Part shown: positions 35,538-47,466 of the stretch, in pieces
How the letters are laid out: each line of letters starts with the position of its first letter
How positions within the stretch are numbered: the first letter of the stretch is position 1
Origin: Parietaria judaica
Taxonomy: Eukaryota > Streptophyta > Magnoliopsida > Rosales > Urticaceae
NCBI GenBank assembly: GCA_954871525.1
Contig: OX940872.1
Span: forward strand, 13,787,180-13,851,179
Length of the DNA stretch: 64,000 nt
Direction: 5' to 3'
The notes under the pieces: model-generated
Seen by the model: only the letters and a program-made list of their open reading frames with translations
Databases searched by the model: none
What the model was told of the DNA's origin: nothing
Position numbers and translations under genes: made by a program

Positions 35538-37347
35538 GTGGAGAATATTTTATAAATTTTCGCAATCATAAACCAAATTAATACTTGTAATTAACCACTT
35601 AATATAACAAAATAACTATAGAAAATGCAATTATTATAAATTATAATATATTATTTGTGATATTATAATTAACCAATTAATATAAGAAAATAAATATAGA
35701 AAATGGCATTATAATAATAATATATTATTTGTGAATTGTGATAAGCAGAAGCCAGGCTGTTGGTGTTGATATGCGAGTGGAATTGCGGCTCAGACTTGCA
35801 CCCCACTTCTCCTTTCACAGCTGGCACCTCCACAACACGACACACATTCCTCCCCAATAATTCTTTTCTTTTCTTTTTATTTCTCTCTTATTTATCCATT
35901 ATTCATATTTCCATTTCATGAAAAAACAAAAAAATTATTAAGCTAGCTACACTGTTCTATTCAATTTTAAACTAGTAACTTAAATTGATTTGTTATACCA
36001 GACGTATTTCTTGTATAAAAATTCAATTTCTCATTAAAAAGTATGTTGCTATATATAATTTTGGAATAAGTTAAATAGATTTGTTACACCACACACCACG
36101 ACATAATATATTTTATGTTTTTGCAATACTATAATATCTTATTCTCACCATTGTTGGTTCAGGTATTCATAAAGTAACTACTAAAATTAAATTAAAAAGA
36201 AAGCATTTTTGAAGCAACCATGAAAGAGTTTAATGGCTTAAAATAAAATCAGGGAATAACAAAAAGTTCAAGCAATTTGTTTTAATAAGAGAAAAAAATA
36301 ACTTTCAAATATTTGAAACTTGAGGGACACTGAATTATAATTGTCCATAAAGAAGAAAAAAAAAATCTTTTTCGATATTTTAATTTTTGCAAGCTGGATA
36401 TATATATGAAGTTAGAAAACAAAACTCTTGAAATCCAGGTCAATAATAATGTATAAAATTATCAAATATTGAAGGATATATAGCTAATAATAAGAGATAA
36501 GGTTGTGAAATAATGCGCCAAATTTAAGTGACATGAAATACGATTATTGGCTCATCGATTTGCTCACACAATTACTGTCTCCTATTTCAGAATCCAGACT
36601 CGCAAAAAAATAAAACTAAAAAATATAAAATCAAATTAATTATATGAACTATATACAGATAAAAATAAAAAATATTGACAAAATTTATTATAAAAATCGT
36701 GTGTTAAAGCTTTATGGAAAAATATAAAAAAAAATTAGGGTTTAGAGAAAATATAAATCAAAATCATGATTTTCAAATAAAATTAAAAAAACCAGAAACT
36801 TTAAGTAACATTTGCCTTTGTATTTAATCATGTGGCAATTTAGATGTATGATCCATATTTATTCGGACACGGTGTCACGTAATTAAACGTAAGGGTATGA
36901 TTGGAACAAGTAGACTTTAAGTTAATAAAATATTAAAAACTAGAAATCCCACTTGGATATACAATATGGTATTTAGCACAAATACCCCCAAACTTTGACT
37001 CCATTTCGATTAATACTCTCCAATATCCAAAATTTCTAAAGTCACCGTCCATAATTTACGCTTATTGCTCATGGTTTAAAAATAAAAAATAAATCAATCA
37101 ATAATTCAAATTGTTAATGAGAAAATGACTTAGATAATTAGCTTGTTAATGAGAAAATGACTTAGATAATTAGCTATCACTTATCAACTACGGATAAAAC
37201 TGTATAATTAATAATGTATCGTTTCATTATCTTTGTAAAATTATTGTAGCTTTATGAATTAATTGATTATTTAATTTAATTAATTTCCCCACTAAAAAAT
37301 TAACATACATACTTAATTGCACTTAAATCAGTAACACAAATACTTTC
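35538..37347. other. intergenic, no gene seen
   Basis: AT-rich DNA. Apart from the tandem duplication at 37111-37174, nothing is supported. Confidence 0.45.
37111..37174. repeat. perfect 32-bp tandem duplication
   Basis: A 32-bp unit beginning TTGTTAATGAGAAAATGACT (37111-37142) is repeated exactly at 37143-37174. Confidence 0.9.
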
Positions 37348-38440
37348 TAGTGAGTGCAACTCCATCCACAACACTAAAAAATTATACTATTTTAGTGGAA
37401 TTTTTACCCAAAAAATACATTTCACTCCAACCAGAACACCAAATAATATTCATTAAATATTTTATTAATATTTTCTTTATCTATTCAATCAATATTTATT
37501 TACATTATCAATTTACTAATAAAACAAGTAAATAGTGTTTGGTGTTGTGAATAGTATCACACCAAATATAGTGCAACACTATTACATTTAGGTCCCCAAC
37601 CTTTCAAAGTGTGGGCAAAAATACACAACGTTTGTTGAATGTAAAATCCGTTGGTCCTTCCGTTAGGGATGTTAACTTCTGCTGATATGGCATCGTTAAA
37701 ATGCCAAATGGATTGCCAGTGTGTAATATTAATTACATAACCTAATAAACAAGAATAAATTAAAATATTTTAATTATGATTCAAAAAATAAATTAAAACT
37801 TTAAATTAACGAGCAATATTTATTAAACGCGTAGTTCTTATTTTTGAACTCGTGCTTCAATATTATTCACATCTTTACTTTGTTGTTTTTTAAATTACAG
37901 TCGTTTTTAATAATCGGTAGTTTTTTTTCAAAATTCTAGTCGTTTCTAATAATCTGTTGTTATGTAATCTTTGCAAATTTTGTCGTGTTTATTAATCCTT
38001 CGTTGCTCAAAAAAATATCAATGTTTGACGAAAAGCCTGTTAGATTTTTAGGGGGAGTAAAAATTATTTATTTAATTTAAAGTATTATTTTTTTAATCAT
38101 AATTAAAATATGATTTAATTTATTCTTATTAATTAAATTATACAATTAATATTACAAGTTGGCAGTCCATTTTGGCAGTTTAACGATGCCACATCAGCAG
38201 AATTTAACATCCCTAACGAAAGGACCAAGAGATTTTACATTTATAAAAGGTTGTGTATTTTTTCCCACACTTTGAAAGGTTGGGGACCTAAAACCCGTCT
38301 TGACCATAGATTGTGCATTATTGCCGCAATTAACCCTTACATTTAACTAAAATGGTAAGATTTTTGAAGTCTTACTGGAGAAGTTTGGTGTAAAAATCAC
38401 ACCAAAATAGTGTAACGTCATCTCATCTAAGAGATTAACA
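37348..38440. mobile_element. related MITE arms flanking the long-TIR element
   Basis: The left flank (37348-37586) and right flank (about 38340-38440) of the long-TIR element carry inverted arms of one MITE type. On the left they read ACTATTTTAGTGGAATTTTT and, on the reverse strand of the right side, ACTATTTTGGTGTGATTTTT. A further similar arm occurs at about 37533-37577 (TTTGGTGTTGTGAATAGTAT). The simplest reading is an older MITE interrupted by the inner element, but two adjacent related MITEs are also possible. Confidence 0.4.
37587..38292. mobile_element. non-autonomous element with about 150-bp terminal inverted repeats
   Basis: The left end TTTAGGTCCCCAACCTTTCA and the inverse of the right end agree for about 150 bp with roughly one difference per 10-15 bp. 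Shared blocks include AAAGTGTGGG, TTAGGGATGTTAA, CTGCTGATGTGGCATCGTTA and TGTAATATTAATT. The interior (about 37740-38150) is AT-rich and non-coding. Long inverted repeats are typical of Mutator-like elements, but no 9-bp target duplication was found, so the superfamily is inferred. Confidence 0.65.
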
Positions 38441-38628
38441 AATTTATAAAATTGCACCAAAATTAACAATAAATAATTAATTACACTTAAAAAATAGCTA
38501 ACAATGAATATTTTACCACTAATTTATTTATTAAAATAATAAATTATAAAAATAAATAAAAAACATCAAGCACACAGTGTCATGCCTTCTCATCATGAGT
38601 AATATATAATAAAATTACGTGTATATAC

Positions 38629-38640
38629 TATATATAAATA
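38629..38640 (+). promoter_or_regulatory. possible TATA box of the O-fucosyltransferase gene
   Basis: CTATATATAAAT lies about 245 bp upstream of the start codon, followed by a CT-rich stretch at 38725-38830 that resembles a 5' leader. The region is AT-rich, so a chance match is possible. Confidence 0.4.
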
Positions 38641-38882
38641 TGATAATAATTAATATATATATGAAAGTTGAAACGCGTAGAGCAGCACTAATCAGACTTG
38701 GTGCCGCCCAAACTCTCTTGACTTGTGTCTCTCCTCTCTTTCTCTCTCTACATTCAAAGAGGAAGGAAACTACCACTTACTAAGCAGAGCTCACCTTCTT
38801 CCCTTCTTCTCCGCTCTCTCTCTCTCTCGAGCAAAACCCAGATCCTCCCTTGCGCTGAACTCCAAGAAAGAACCAGACTTTA

Positions 38883-40951
38883 ATGGCGAAGGCGAAGAAC
38901 AACGCCAAGAAAGTGATCTCCTACATCTCCGTGCCATCGCAGATCATCAACTCCATATCCTCCTCTTCCCTGCAATCCCTCCTCCTCTCTCCCAAGAAGC
39001 CCTCCAAGAACCCCCGCTTCCTCTCCCTCCTCAAGGCCCCCCGCTTCTGGCTCTGCACCGTCTTCCTCTTCTGCACCGTCGGAATGCTCCGGCTCGGAGG
39101 CCTCAACCTCGACCCCTCCGTGCCGCGCCTCACCCTCGTCTCCTCCGGCCTCCCCGCCAAGCCCGACGCCATGGCCCTCCTCTCCGAGCAGGACCCGCCA
39201 AGGCGCCACCTCGCCCGGGCCCTCACCCGCCTCCGCCGCCAGCCGGGCAGCGAGTCCTACTTCTGGAGGCAGCCCGACGGGCTCGGCTACAAGCCATGCC
39301 TCGCGTTCAGCGGCGAGTACGGGAGGACGAGCGAGGCCATCGTCCGCGACCGGAGGAAGTACCTCATGGTCGTCGTCTCCGGCGGGCTGAACCAGCAGCG
39401 GAACCAGATTGTTGATGCTGTCGTGATCGCGAGGATCCTCGGGGCTGCGCTGGTCGTCCCGGTTCTGCAGGTCAACGTCATTTGGGGCGACGAGAGGTGA
39501 GAATTTGGCCCCGGGAATGTCTTTACCCGATCGCCGGGGAGTTCTTGAAGCCGTGGTTGACTCACATTTGGGTTTTTTGCAGCGAGTTTGCGGATATATT
39601 CGATTTGGAGCATTTCAAGAGGGAGCTCGCGAAGGACGTGAGGATTGTGTCGTCGCTGCCGTCGACGCACGTGATGACGAGGCCGGTCGAGGAGAAGCGG
39701 ACGCCGCTGCACGCCTCGCCGGAGTGGATTCGGTCCCGCTATCTCAAAAGGGTAAGCTAATAAAGCAACTCTCTCTAGCCAAATTGATCAGCCATTGATG
39801 TCCCACACAGACATTGTGGGCCTTGTTCATCCTTCGCTTGCGTGTGATTGACACCCTGTTTTGCAGATTAATAGGGAAGGAGTTCTGCTCTTGCGAGGCC
39901 TCGATTCGCGGCTCTCGAAGGATCTTCCTTCCGATCTACAGAAGCTTCGTTGCAAGATAGCGTTTCACGCACTGAGATTCGCCCCGCCAATCCTGCAGCT
40001 CGGGAACAAGCTCGCGGAGAGAATGCGAAGCAAAGGGCCGTACTTAGCCCTGCACCTGAGGATGGAGAAAGACGTGTGGGTGAGGACTGGTTGTCTTCCG
40101 GGTTTGAGCCCCAAGTATGACGAGATTGTCGCAAACGAGAGGAAAAGCCGTCCTGAACTCCTCACTGCGAGGTCAAACATGACTTACCATGAAAGAAAGC
40201 TCGCAGGTCTATGCCCTCTGAACGCCTTGGAAGTTACTCGGTGAGGAAAATTGTAATTCGTTTCGACACGTTTTGGTTTCTTAAGACGTAATCGTAATGT
40301 TTATATGTTTGGTGGTGATGCGTTTTCAGGCTGCTTAAAGCTCTGGGAGCTCCGAAAAGCACGAGAATATATTGGGCCGGAGGTCAACCCCTTGGTGGTG
40401 AAGAAGCTTTGCTACCGCTGACCCAAGAGTTTGCACACTTCTACAACAAGGAAGATCTCGCTTCCCCGAGTGAGCTCGAGCCGTTTTCGAATCGGGCTTC
40501 GGTCATGGCTGCAATTGACTATATTGTGTCTGAGAACAGTGATGTTTTCATGCCATCTCATGGGGGCAATATGGGACATGCCATTCAGGTATAATCTCTA
40601 TCCAGAATATTGATATATAAATAAAATATTTATATAAAAAAATTGATCTCCCGTGCAGGTTTCACCCTTAGACTAAACTAGTATTCTTATCAAGTCCGTT
40701 TCTCGAATTTGCAGGGTCATCGAGCGTATGCGGGGCACAAGAAGTACATAACCCCGAACAAGAGACAGATGCTTCCGCATTTTCTGAACTCCACTCTCCC
40801 CGAAGCAGAGTTCAACCGGATCATAAGGCACTTGCACCAGGATTCCTTGGGGCAGCCCGAGCTCCGGCCCAGCAAAACCGCAAGGGACGTCACCAAGTAC
40901 CCAATTCCCGAGTGCATGTGCAGCGACTCTCGAAGCCGTTCGGGCTCATGA
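38883..40951 (+). CDS. O-fucosyltransferase family protein, intact, five exons
   Basis: Exons 38883-39496, 39583-39751, 39867-40240, 40330-40588 and 40715-40951 join in frame through GT-AG introns into 550 residues. The protein is a type II membrane protein: a basic N-terminus, one membrane anchor at about residues 54-70 (FWLCTVFLFCTVGML), then a luminal catalytic domain of the plant O-FucT family (PF10250, GT65/GT106-like). Seen in it are the donor-binding segment VSGGLNQQRNQIVDAVVIAR (about 165-184), VNVIWGDESEFADIFD, the LALHLRMEKDVW arginine motif, and FMPSHGGNMGHAIQGHRAY. Such enzymes act in the Golgi on cell-wall polysaccharides or glycoproteins; the exact acceptor cannot be told. Exon 1 is strikingly GC-rich compared with the other exons and the AT-rich flanks. 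Start chosen because it gives the basic tail and anchor. Confidence 0.92.
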
Positions 40952-43389
40952 AACACAAAGATCAATCAGCGCTTTATCTGCGTAATTCTGAGATACGTTA
41001 TGCGATCGGAGCTCTTCGACGAGGGCTTTTGAGATTGCGTTTAATTTTTACCGGCTCGAAGTTTTTTTGGTGGAAGGAGAATCCTCTCATCATACATTCT
41101 TTATAGAGAAAAGCTCTCGTGAGGCAAGCTTGGATTCATCAGATGAACGGTGAAGATCATCACTTCATTGCCATTCTTTCATTCTTTACAAAAAGAGTTG
41201 TTATACTGTGGGAAAAGGAAGCTCCCATTTTACTTGTCATTCTTTGATCTTGTATAATAGGGCATATAGATAGATACTATATATACGTGTAAATTTTGTA
41301 TCATATATAAAATCTGTCGCAAGTTACTTCTATAGTCCTTATCACTAATCTAATCTGGCAACGCGGTGAGTTCGAAAGATAAAAACACGTTGGAGGGAAG
41401 TAAAAAACTTCCAGTATCCGAAAAAGGGTCAAGACCGATAACGACGTAATCGCTCAGATAATCCTCGGCACTTATATATCCCCTTTAGTTATGTCCTGAA
41501 AGGGGATGATATTATGTTAGAATCAAAGCATTTTCATGACATTATTGGACAGTTATGGTAGTAGATACATAATAATTTATTCAAACTCAAAGAAGGCTAT
41601 GAGAATGTAGAGGAATAAACTCATATAGTACTGATATTTCCATATAAAGAGGTCCTCTAATTGGCTTTGTTCTAGTTACTTTTGAGTAGTTGGTAATGAC
41701 CTGCACAACTTTATATTTTTATTTTGGTTGGTGGAGTTCTAATGTTTTCTACAATTTTAAGAAGTAGAAAACATTTTTCATTGAGTGTTGAAAAAATTAA
41801 AAAAATATTAGTTTATTTTCAATACATAATTTACATGTTTTCAATTAATTATCCAAAAATATCACTATAGTAAACTATGCGACAATTAAATTACTACAAT
41901 TATTCAAGAGCGATTAAAATCGAAGTCACACGTTATAAACATAAACTAATGAAACTCTGAATAAAAATTTTATCATTGCAAAGAGTGAGTAACTTTTTGA
42001 AAATGTAGAAAGAATTAGTGTTAAATTTAAAGGAGAAAATTACATTAACATTTGAAGTCTATGAGGCATTGTTGCCTAATATAACTCTTAAAACTTTTTA
42101 TTTTTTATTTTTTCCTTCTAATAGTTACATATACTTATGAAACATAATCAAGATTCAAGCATCCTAAAAGGTTAATTAAGTTCCAACATCTTCTTATCTT
42201 AAGTTTTTTTTTTTTTTTTTCTCGTACTGATTTTGCATTGCTTTGAATAGTGTTCTATTAATGTTCGTTCGTTCGTTCGTTCTTTCCTTTTTTTTTTTTT
42301 TTGACTTTCTGTTTTCTTCTTAATGCTTAGCCATCCACGTGCTCGATATTAGGTGCATTAAGTGTCCATCCATTGTTTTTAGTATGTAATTCCCTTTTAA
42401 CTTTGATAAGTGATTTGATTTTAGTTATTGACTTATTGCAGTAGTCATTAAAAAAAAATAAAAAAAATAAGGTGACACTACAAACAATATTACAATGTAC
42501 TCGTATTATTACACATATTTAGTGTAAAAATGAGATGTGCTTTAAACTTAAAGATTTTTTGGTGAAACATGTAATCAAGTTATCACTAAACTAAACGAAC
42601 TCGGGTAGTCATTTATTAGAATTGTGTTTTTCTTTATTTATTTTTTTATTATCTTCTATCGTATGAGTTTATATATTTATGAATTTATATCAACTGTAGT
42701 TAATTCATATCATGATAAATTGTTATGATTTAGTAGAGTAAATGTTTTGTTTTTTGTTTTTATACGTATCAAATCTAGATCTGACAATAATTCGCGGGTA
42801 ATAATTAAATAGACCATGTCGTAATTAAATTCATTGCATTGAATCTTATTTAGATCCTAAAATTAAATACATTAATTGTATAGAATGAATCCATGTGGGT
42901 GATGCACATTTCTCTTTTTTAAGCTTATAATTTAAAGGGGAAGATTTAGTTTCAACAAGTGATTGTTTATAGGAGATTTTCTTTGTTTTTGGTAGTCACA
43001 GTTCCTAAAATTCCATATATTATAGGGGTGATTTTTTTATTTATTTTTTAAATAGTCAAAGTTCCTAAACTCCATATCTCTATTGTGGAAGTTCAAGACT
43101 AAAGGTGTAAAACTCTCCCTCTCATTTGACTTGAAGGTTCACACGAATTCGTGTCCTAAATCCTAATTATGCATCGCTTTATGATAAAATCTGATGCGGT
43201 ATCGTGCAATTTTTACACGATATCGTGCCACATTTTCTGGTATCAAATTTTTATTTGAATTTTCAAAATATATAGTTTTGTGTTATGATACAATTGTACG
43301 TGAATGTGTGATGCTACGTGATTGGAGTTACCTTATAGTTTTCGAAATCGCAGCGCACAGTTTTTTTTTTTTCTTGTATCGTTATCGGC
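40952..43389. other. intergenic downstream of the O-fucosyltransferase gene
   Basis: The first 350 bp probably hold the 3' UTR and polyadenylation signals. The rest is AT-rich with poly-T tracts and a short (GTTC)n repeat at about 42263-42281. No gene is supported. Confidence 0.5.
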
Positions 43390-43429
43390 TAATTACGCAT
43401 AATAGTTGTCTTTTTTTTTTCCTTCCGTG

Positions 43430-44370
43430 TAGAGCCAATCTTTCACAGATTTGTCTTTATAGCATGCAATTTGTTTGCAAAACGGAACATTTACATACCA
43501 GACGACTTTTACAAGGTTCGCCTTAAACCTTACTCTTTTACTCCAAAATTGGAGTGCATAAACCCGGTTCTCTATTGAACCGTGAAGATGAAAATGACAA
43601 AGGAGAACCGAGGTGAACGTTTTAATGTCGTTCTTCGTATCTTGTCCGACATAGGCTATGACGTTTAATAACACGTGAAGAGCCAAAGCTCCATTCAGAC
43701 GGAATTCCTCTTCTCTGTCAACTCCGATCAAGAAGCTATTGCTTGCGGTGTCACGAAATTTCTCCAAGCAAGCAAACATCGTCTCTTGGTCGCCATGTTT
43801 CTCTAATCAACTCATAAGAAGAGAATGTTCAGAGGTTTCAAGTCACAATGTCAAATGTGATTGAACTGTTTATTTAACCTCAGGCAAGCACGATGCATCT
43901 TTGCACGATATGGTCTACCGACGCGATCTCACCGGCTAGGATATTCAGTTCGCCCAAGACCTGCATTAAATCAGATTGTTAATATGCAATCAATACAACT
44001 TGGTAAAAAGCATCGGTTTAGGCGTATCGGAATCTTTAAGAATGTTATAACTTCAGATTATAAGCCAACGCGTCATCGAATTTAACAAGCTGCCCATGGT
44101 TGTATTTACTGACATCAAATAGAACATCATTACAAAAAAAAAAAAAAACGAAGGCATAAATATGAGCTTCAACTAAATCATGGCAAAACCTGGAATAACT
44201 TTGACGTGAAATACCCCGTTGCTGCAAAAAGTCCTGTCTCCTTTCCGTCCCCCTCCCGAACACCTATACCCACAAACCAAGACAGATTTTAAATTCACGG
44301 AGTTAGTCAAATCCAGCCTCGGAAACCGTTTATTTTTTTTTAGTTACTTACCCGTGTCCTTTTCGCAAAG
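43430..44370 (-). pseudogene. truncated pseudogene of the uroporphyrinogen-III methyltransferase gene
   Basis: On the minus strand, 44263-44190 reads VFGRG then FLQQRGI and ends in a VIP-type splice context, matching exon 3 of the intact gene at 62825-62756. At about 43970-43900 a decayed form of its last exon is readable (LGELNILAGEIASV against FAELNKLANEIAAV). Intron sequence upstream of exon 3 (about 44290-44360) and 3' flanking sequence (about 43690-43880) also match the intact locus. The large exon 4 is missing, and homology stops just before the PPR gene. The copy cannot encode the enzyme. A 128-codon frame at 43393-43779 overlaps its 3' part and is probably fortuitous. Confidence 0.75.
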
Positions 44371-44393
44371 ATGAAGCATCGAAGATTGAGAAG

Positions 44394-46694
44394 CTAACTA
44401 TTTTCATTTTTTCCCCGACTCTGGTTGAACATTTTGTTTCGAACCTTCTTATTTCTTATGCCATCGTACAGAAGTTCGTAAGTGTAGTAAGTTACGTTGT
44501 TCTTCTTCAACAAATCTTCAACGACAAGCTTTGGTGCTGCAATTTCCCTTTTATCAACCTCGAAGATCGTAGCCACAACCTGCGGAACAATCCCTTTTCG
44601 CACCATAAGGTGGATTATACCAACAGCCTCGTGAATACGATATTTCAAACACAGACAATTTAGCACCCTCCCAAACGTCATAAGCGATGGGACGAACCCC
44701 TTTTCAATCATCTCGAGAAGAAAACTGTATCCGGAATCAGTATTCCCTGCTCTGCAAAACCCGTCAATCATGACTCGGTAAGTGTAATTATCTGGACCGT
44801 TGACTTCTTCACGCATTTCACGGAACAATTTCTGTGCCATTGTTAGGTTTAGCTTCTCGCACATAGCATTTATCATGATATTGTACGTTGAAGTCGTGTG
44901 AGAAAGTTTAAATTCCCTCTCAACTCTTCTAAAAACTTTATAAGCTCCATCCAAATCATCGTTAGCACAGAATCCGTTGATCAACGTGCCAAAGCAAACC
45001 AAATCTGGAGTCATCCCGTTCTCTTGAATTTCCCCAAGCAAGCCCATCGCCTCGTTGACTTTCCGAGCTTTGCACAAGCTTTCCATCACTACATTATAAG
45101 TAAAAACGCTAGGGACACAACCTTTTTTCACCATTTCTCGAAAGGTATTCATCACATCATCGTACTTTTTAGCCTTGCAAAGGCCGTTCAACAGGGTGTT
45201 AAACGTGATTACGTCGGGAGTAACGTCATGACTCCACATGCTATTTACAACCTCAATGGCTTTATCCATATTTAACTGTTTACAGTGACCGTCTATCAAT
45301 GTGTTAAAGGTGAATATGTCGGGGACGCAGCCTCGGGAAATAGCATCGTTCACGAGTATACTGGCATCCGATACACATCCTATCTTGCACAGCCCATTGA
45401 CGACCAAATTATAAGTCCATATATCTGGGCTGCAACAATTTCCCGCCATCATCTCGTTTATAAGCTGCAAGGCTTCCAAAATAAGCCCATTCTGACTCAA
45501 CCCTTTGACCATTGAGTTGTAAAGAACCGTGCTTGGCTTTAAACCGTTCCCTAAACCATCGTAAAATAGCTTTTTGGCGCCATCTGTATCACCGTCCTTG
45601 AATAACCCGTTCAGTAAGGAGCAATATGTGAATTCATCAGGCACAAATCCCTTGTAAATTGCAATTTTCAAGATATTATTTGCCTTTTGGTTCTCCCCCG
45701 TTTTGCAATATCCGTCAATAATAGTGTTATACGTAAACCCGTCAGGTTCGAGCCCTTCATTCACCATTCTGTGCAGATAGAACTCGGCTTCTTTAACCTG
45801 AAAGTTTTTACACAACCCACAAACTAATGTGTTATATGTTACAACATCAGGAGTTAGACCGTCCCTTTTGACGAATTCTAACAATCTACCGGCTTTTTCA
45901 ACAACGCCTTTTCTGCAAAGTCCTTGAATGAAAATATTGAACGTGAACAGATTAGGCAACACTCCTCTCTTGAGAACCTTGTTGAGCAGTTTTTCACTTT
46001 CTAGAACATTCCCTTCCTTGGAAAGCCCGTGTATAAGCTTATTGAACGTCACAATGTCGGGACAAATACCTCTTCCAAGCATGGTTTCAAACAACTGAAT
46101 CGCCTCAACACGATAATGTCCTTCATAAAACCCGTAAACAACTGTACAATACGCAACTGCGTTCGAGTCAAACCCTTGAGAGGGCATATTATCGAGAAGC
46201 CTCATCGCAGCGTGAGGCCTACTAGTCCTACAGAACGACTTGATCCTAATCGTGTAGCTATATATATCCGGTTGTATCCCTTTATGTCTCATTCTCATGT
46301 AAACCTTATGGGCTTGATCGAAGTACCGATACTGGACGAGCAAGTTCATCATTACATTATAAGACTGCACTGAAGGCTCGCAATTGTAGAACTCCATTCT
46401 CTCAAACACATTCACGGCTTCTTGAATCTTACCGCTTCTGCCATAGCTCCTCAGTGCAGCTATATACACTCCTTCGAGTAAACGATTATCGACATCCCTT
46501 CGCATCTCGGAGAGCAGCTCTTCCATGGCTTCGAACTTCCTGTGGAAACCGAGCTTCTCGACCATACACTTGTAAGTGAGCAGAGTGTGCTTAAACCCAT
46601 CTTCCCTTTTCACAGAGTTGAATATCTCAAGCGCCTTAAGCGGATCCGTCTGAAACCGCACTACAGCCAAAACATGTTTCGGAAGTAACTTCAT
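44394..46694 (-). CDS. P-class pentatricopeptide repeat protein, At1g74580-like
   Basis: An intronless, uninterrupted frame of 766 residues. From about residue 35 to 690 it is a chain of about 18-19 tandem 35-residue P-type PPR motifs with the usual TYNTLI-GLCK signature (for example PDVVTYNTLVCGLCKNFQVK, PDIFTFNTLIDGHCKQ). There is no E, DYW or SMR domain. The start (LPKHVLAVVRFQTDPLKALE) and the tail after the last repeat (DKREIAAPKLVVEDLLKKNN...YELLYDG) resemble what I recall of the Arabidopsis protein At1g74580, so it is probably its orthologue. P-class PPR proteins bind organelle RNA and act in its splicing, processing or stability. The target and the organelle cannot be told here. The next gene relic on the same strand begins just downstream. 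Confidence 0.95.
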   Translation of the reverse strand: MKLLPKHVLAVVRFQTDPLKALEIFNSVKREDGFKHTLLTYKCMVEKLGFHRKFEAMEELLSEMRRDVDNRLLEGVYIAALRSYGRSGKIQEAVNVFERMEFYNCEPSVQSYNVMMNLLVQYRYFDQAHKVYMRMRHKGIQPDIYSYTIRIKSFCRTSRPHAAMRLLDNMPSQGFDSNAVAYCTVVYGFYEGHYRVEAIQLFETMLGRGICPDIVTFNKLIHGLSKEGNVLESEKLLNKVLKRGVLPNLFTFNIFIQGLCRKGVVEKAGRLLEFVKRDGLTPDVVTYNTLVCGLCKNFQVKEAEFYLHRMVNEGLEPDGFTYNTIIDGYCKTGENQKANNILKIAIYKGFVPDEFTYCSLLNGLFKDGDTDGAKKLFYDGLGNGLKPSTVLYNSMVKGLSQNGLILEALQLINEMMAGNCCSPDIWTYNLVVNGLCKIGCVSDASILVNDAISRGCVPDIFTFNTLIDGHCKQLNMDKAIEVVNSMWSHDVTPDVITFNTLLNGLCKAKKYDDVMNTFREMVKKGCVPSVFTYNVVMESLCKARKVNEAMGLLGEIQENGMTPDLVCFGTLINGFCANDDLDGAYKVFRRVEREFKLSHTTSTYNIMINAMCEKLNLTMAQKLFREMREEVNGPDNYTYRVMIDGFCRAGNTDSGYSFLLEMIEKGFVPSLMTFGRVLNCLCLKYRIHEAVGIIHLMVRKGIVPQVVATIFEVDKREIAAPKLVVEDLLKKNNVTYYTYELLYDGIRNKKVRNKMFNQSRGKNENS

Positions 46695-47461
46695 TAATCG
46701 GAAAAGAAAACGCTTGATACCCGGAATGCTCGATCAGCACAGAAAGAAACTTAGGCAAAAACACTTCATCTTCGAGAAGAACGGTCGACCCGCCTGCAAA
46801 AGCCGATGCAGAAAACGCAGAAATCAACGGTTTTGGCTGCAATGAAATTCAAATAACGCCAGTTTCATATAACAAACAAGTTGATCAAATGAAACCCAAT
46901 ATCCAATGGAGCTCAACACGCCTTAATCCAAAGACACAGCTCAAAATCGGGAATCACCCCCAAGTCTCATCAAGTGTCGAACCACTAGGAAGACGGAATC
47001 GAAGCTGTATAGACAGGGCAGCGATTAGCGAGCAACTAGGAATATTTCAAGTAATCGGTTAACTAAATCAAATCCAAAATTCACCAAAATTGTGTAACTG
47101 AGTCGCGTCGAGCAACTGGCTCGGACTTGAGAGAGCCACAGCCACTGCGTCGAGGTCGAAGGCGGAGCCACGTTCGCCGGAGAGGACGATGGGGGAGAGA
47201 GGAGATTTCGAGGGCAAGAGACGAGGGTAAAATAAAACGAAGGGTGTTCGGCAAAAGTCCCATCCACATTCCCACAATTATATCAGACCTCCATATTTTT
47301 TATTTTTATAAAATAAAATTATATTATTTAAACAAACTGGATCCCGTGGAAGTGACACGTGTCAATATATTTGAGAGAATATGGATGTAAGCTAACGGAA
47401 GTACACATCGACACAATTTCCCTACGATTTACTCAACTTTTAACGTCGGGCAAAGACTTTC
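46695..47461 (-). other. 5' leader and promoter region of the PPR gene
   Basis: Non-coding upstream region. Short frames here start at non-ATG codons or are antisense. A TATA-like TTTTATAAAAATA lies on the minus strand near 47300-47315. GC content is raised at 47100-47240, as often near plant transcription starts. Confidence 0.4.
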
Positions 47462-47466
47462 ATTGG

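Noticed and set aside
38880..39226. Two long minus-strand frames opposite exon 1 of the O-fucosyltransferase gene
   Set aside because: GC-rich exon shadow without a domain; the plus-strand frame is clearly the gene.
43393..43779. 128-codon minus-strand frame
   Set aside because: It overlaps the decayed 3' part of the methyltransferase pseudogene and has no recognisable family.
44898..46373. Several plus-strand frames opposite the PPR gene
   Set aside because: They mirror the PPR codons and show no domain of their own.
46636..46842. Upstream frame overlapping the PPR start
   Set aside because: It begins at a non-ATG codon and has no domain; no evidence for a uORF.
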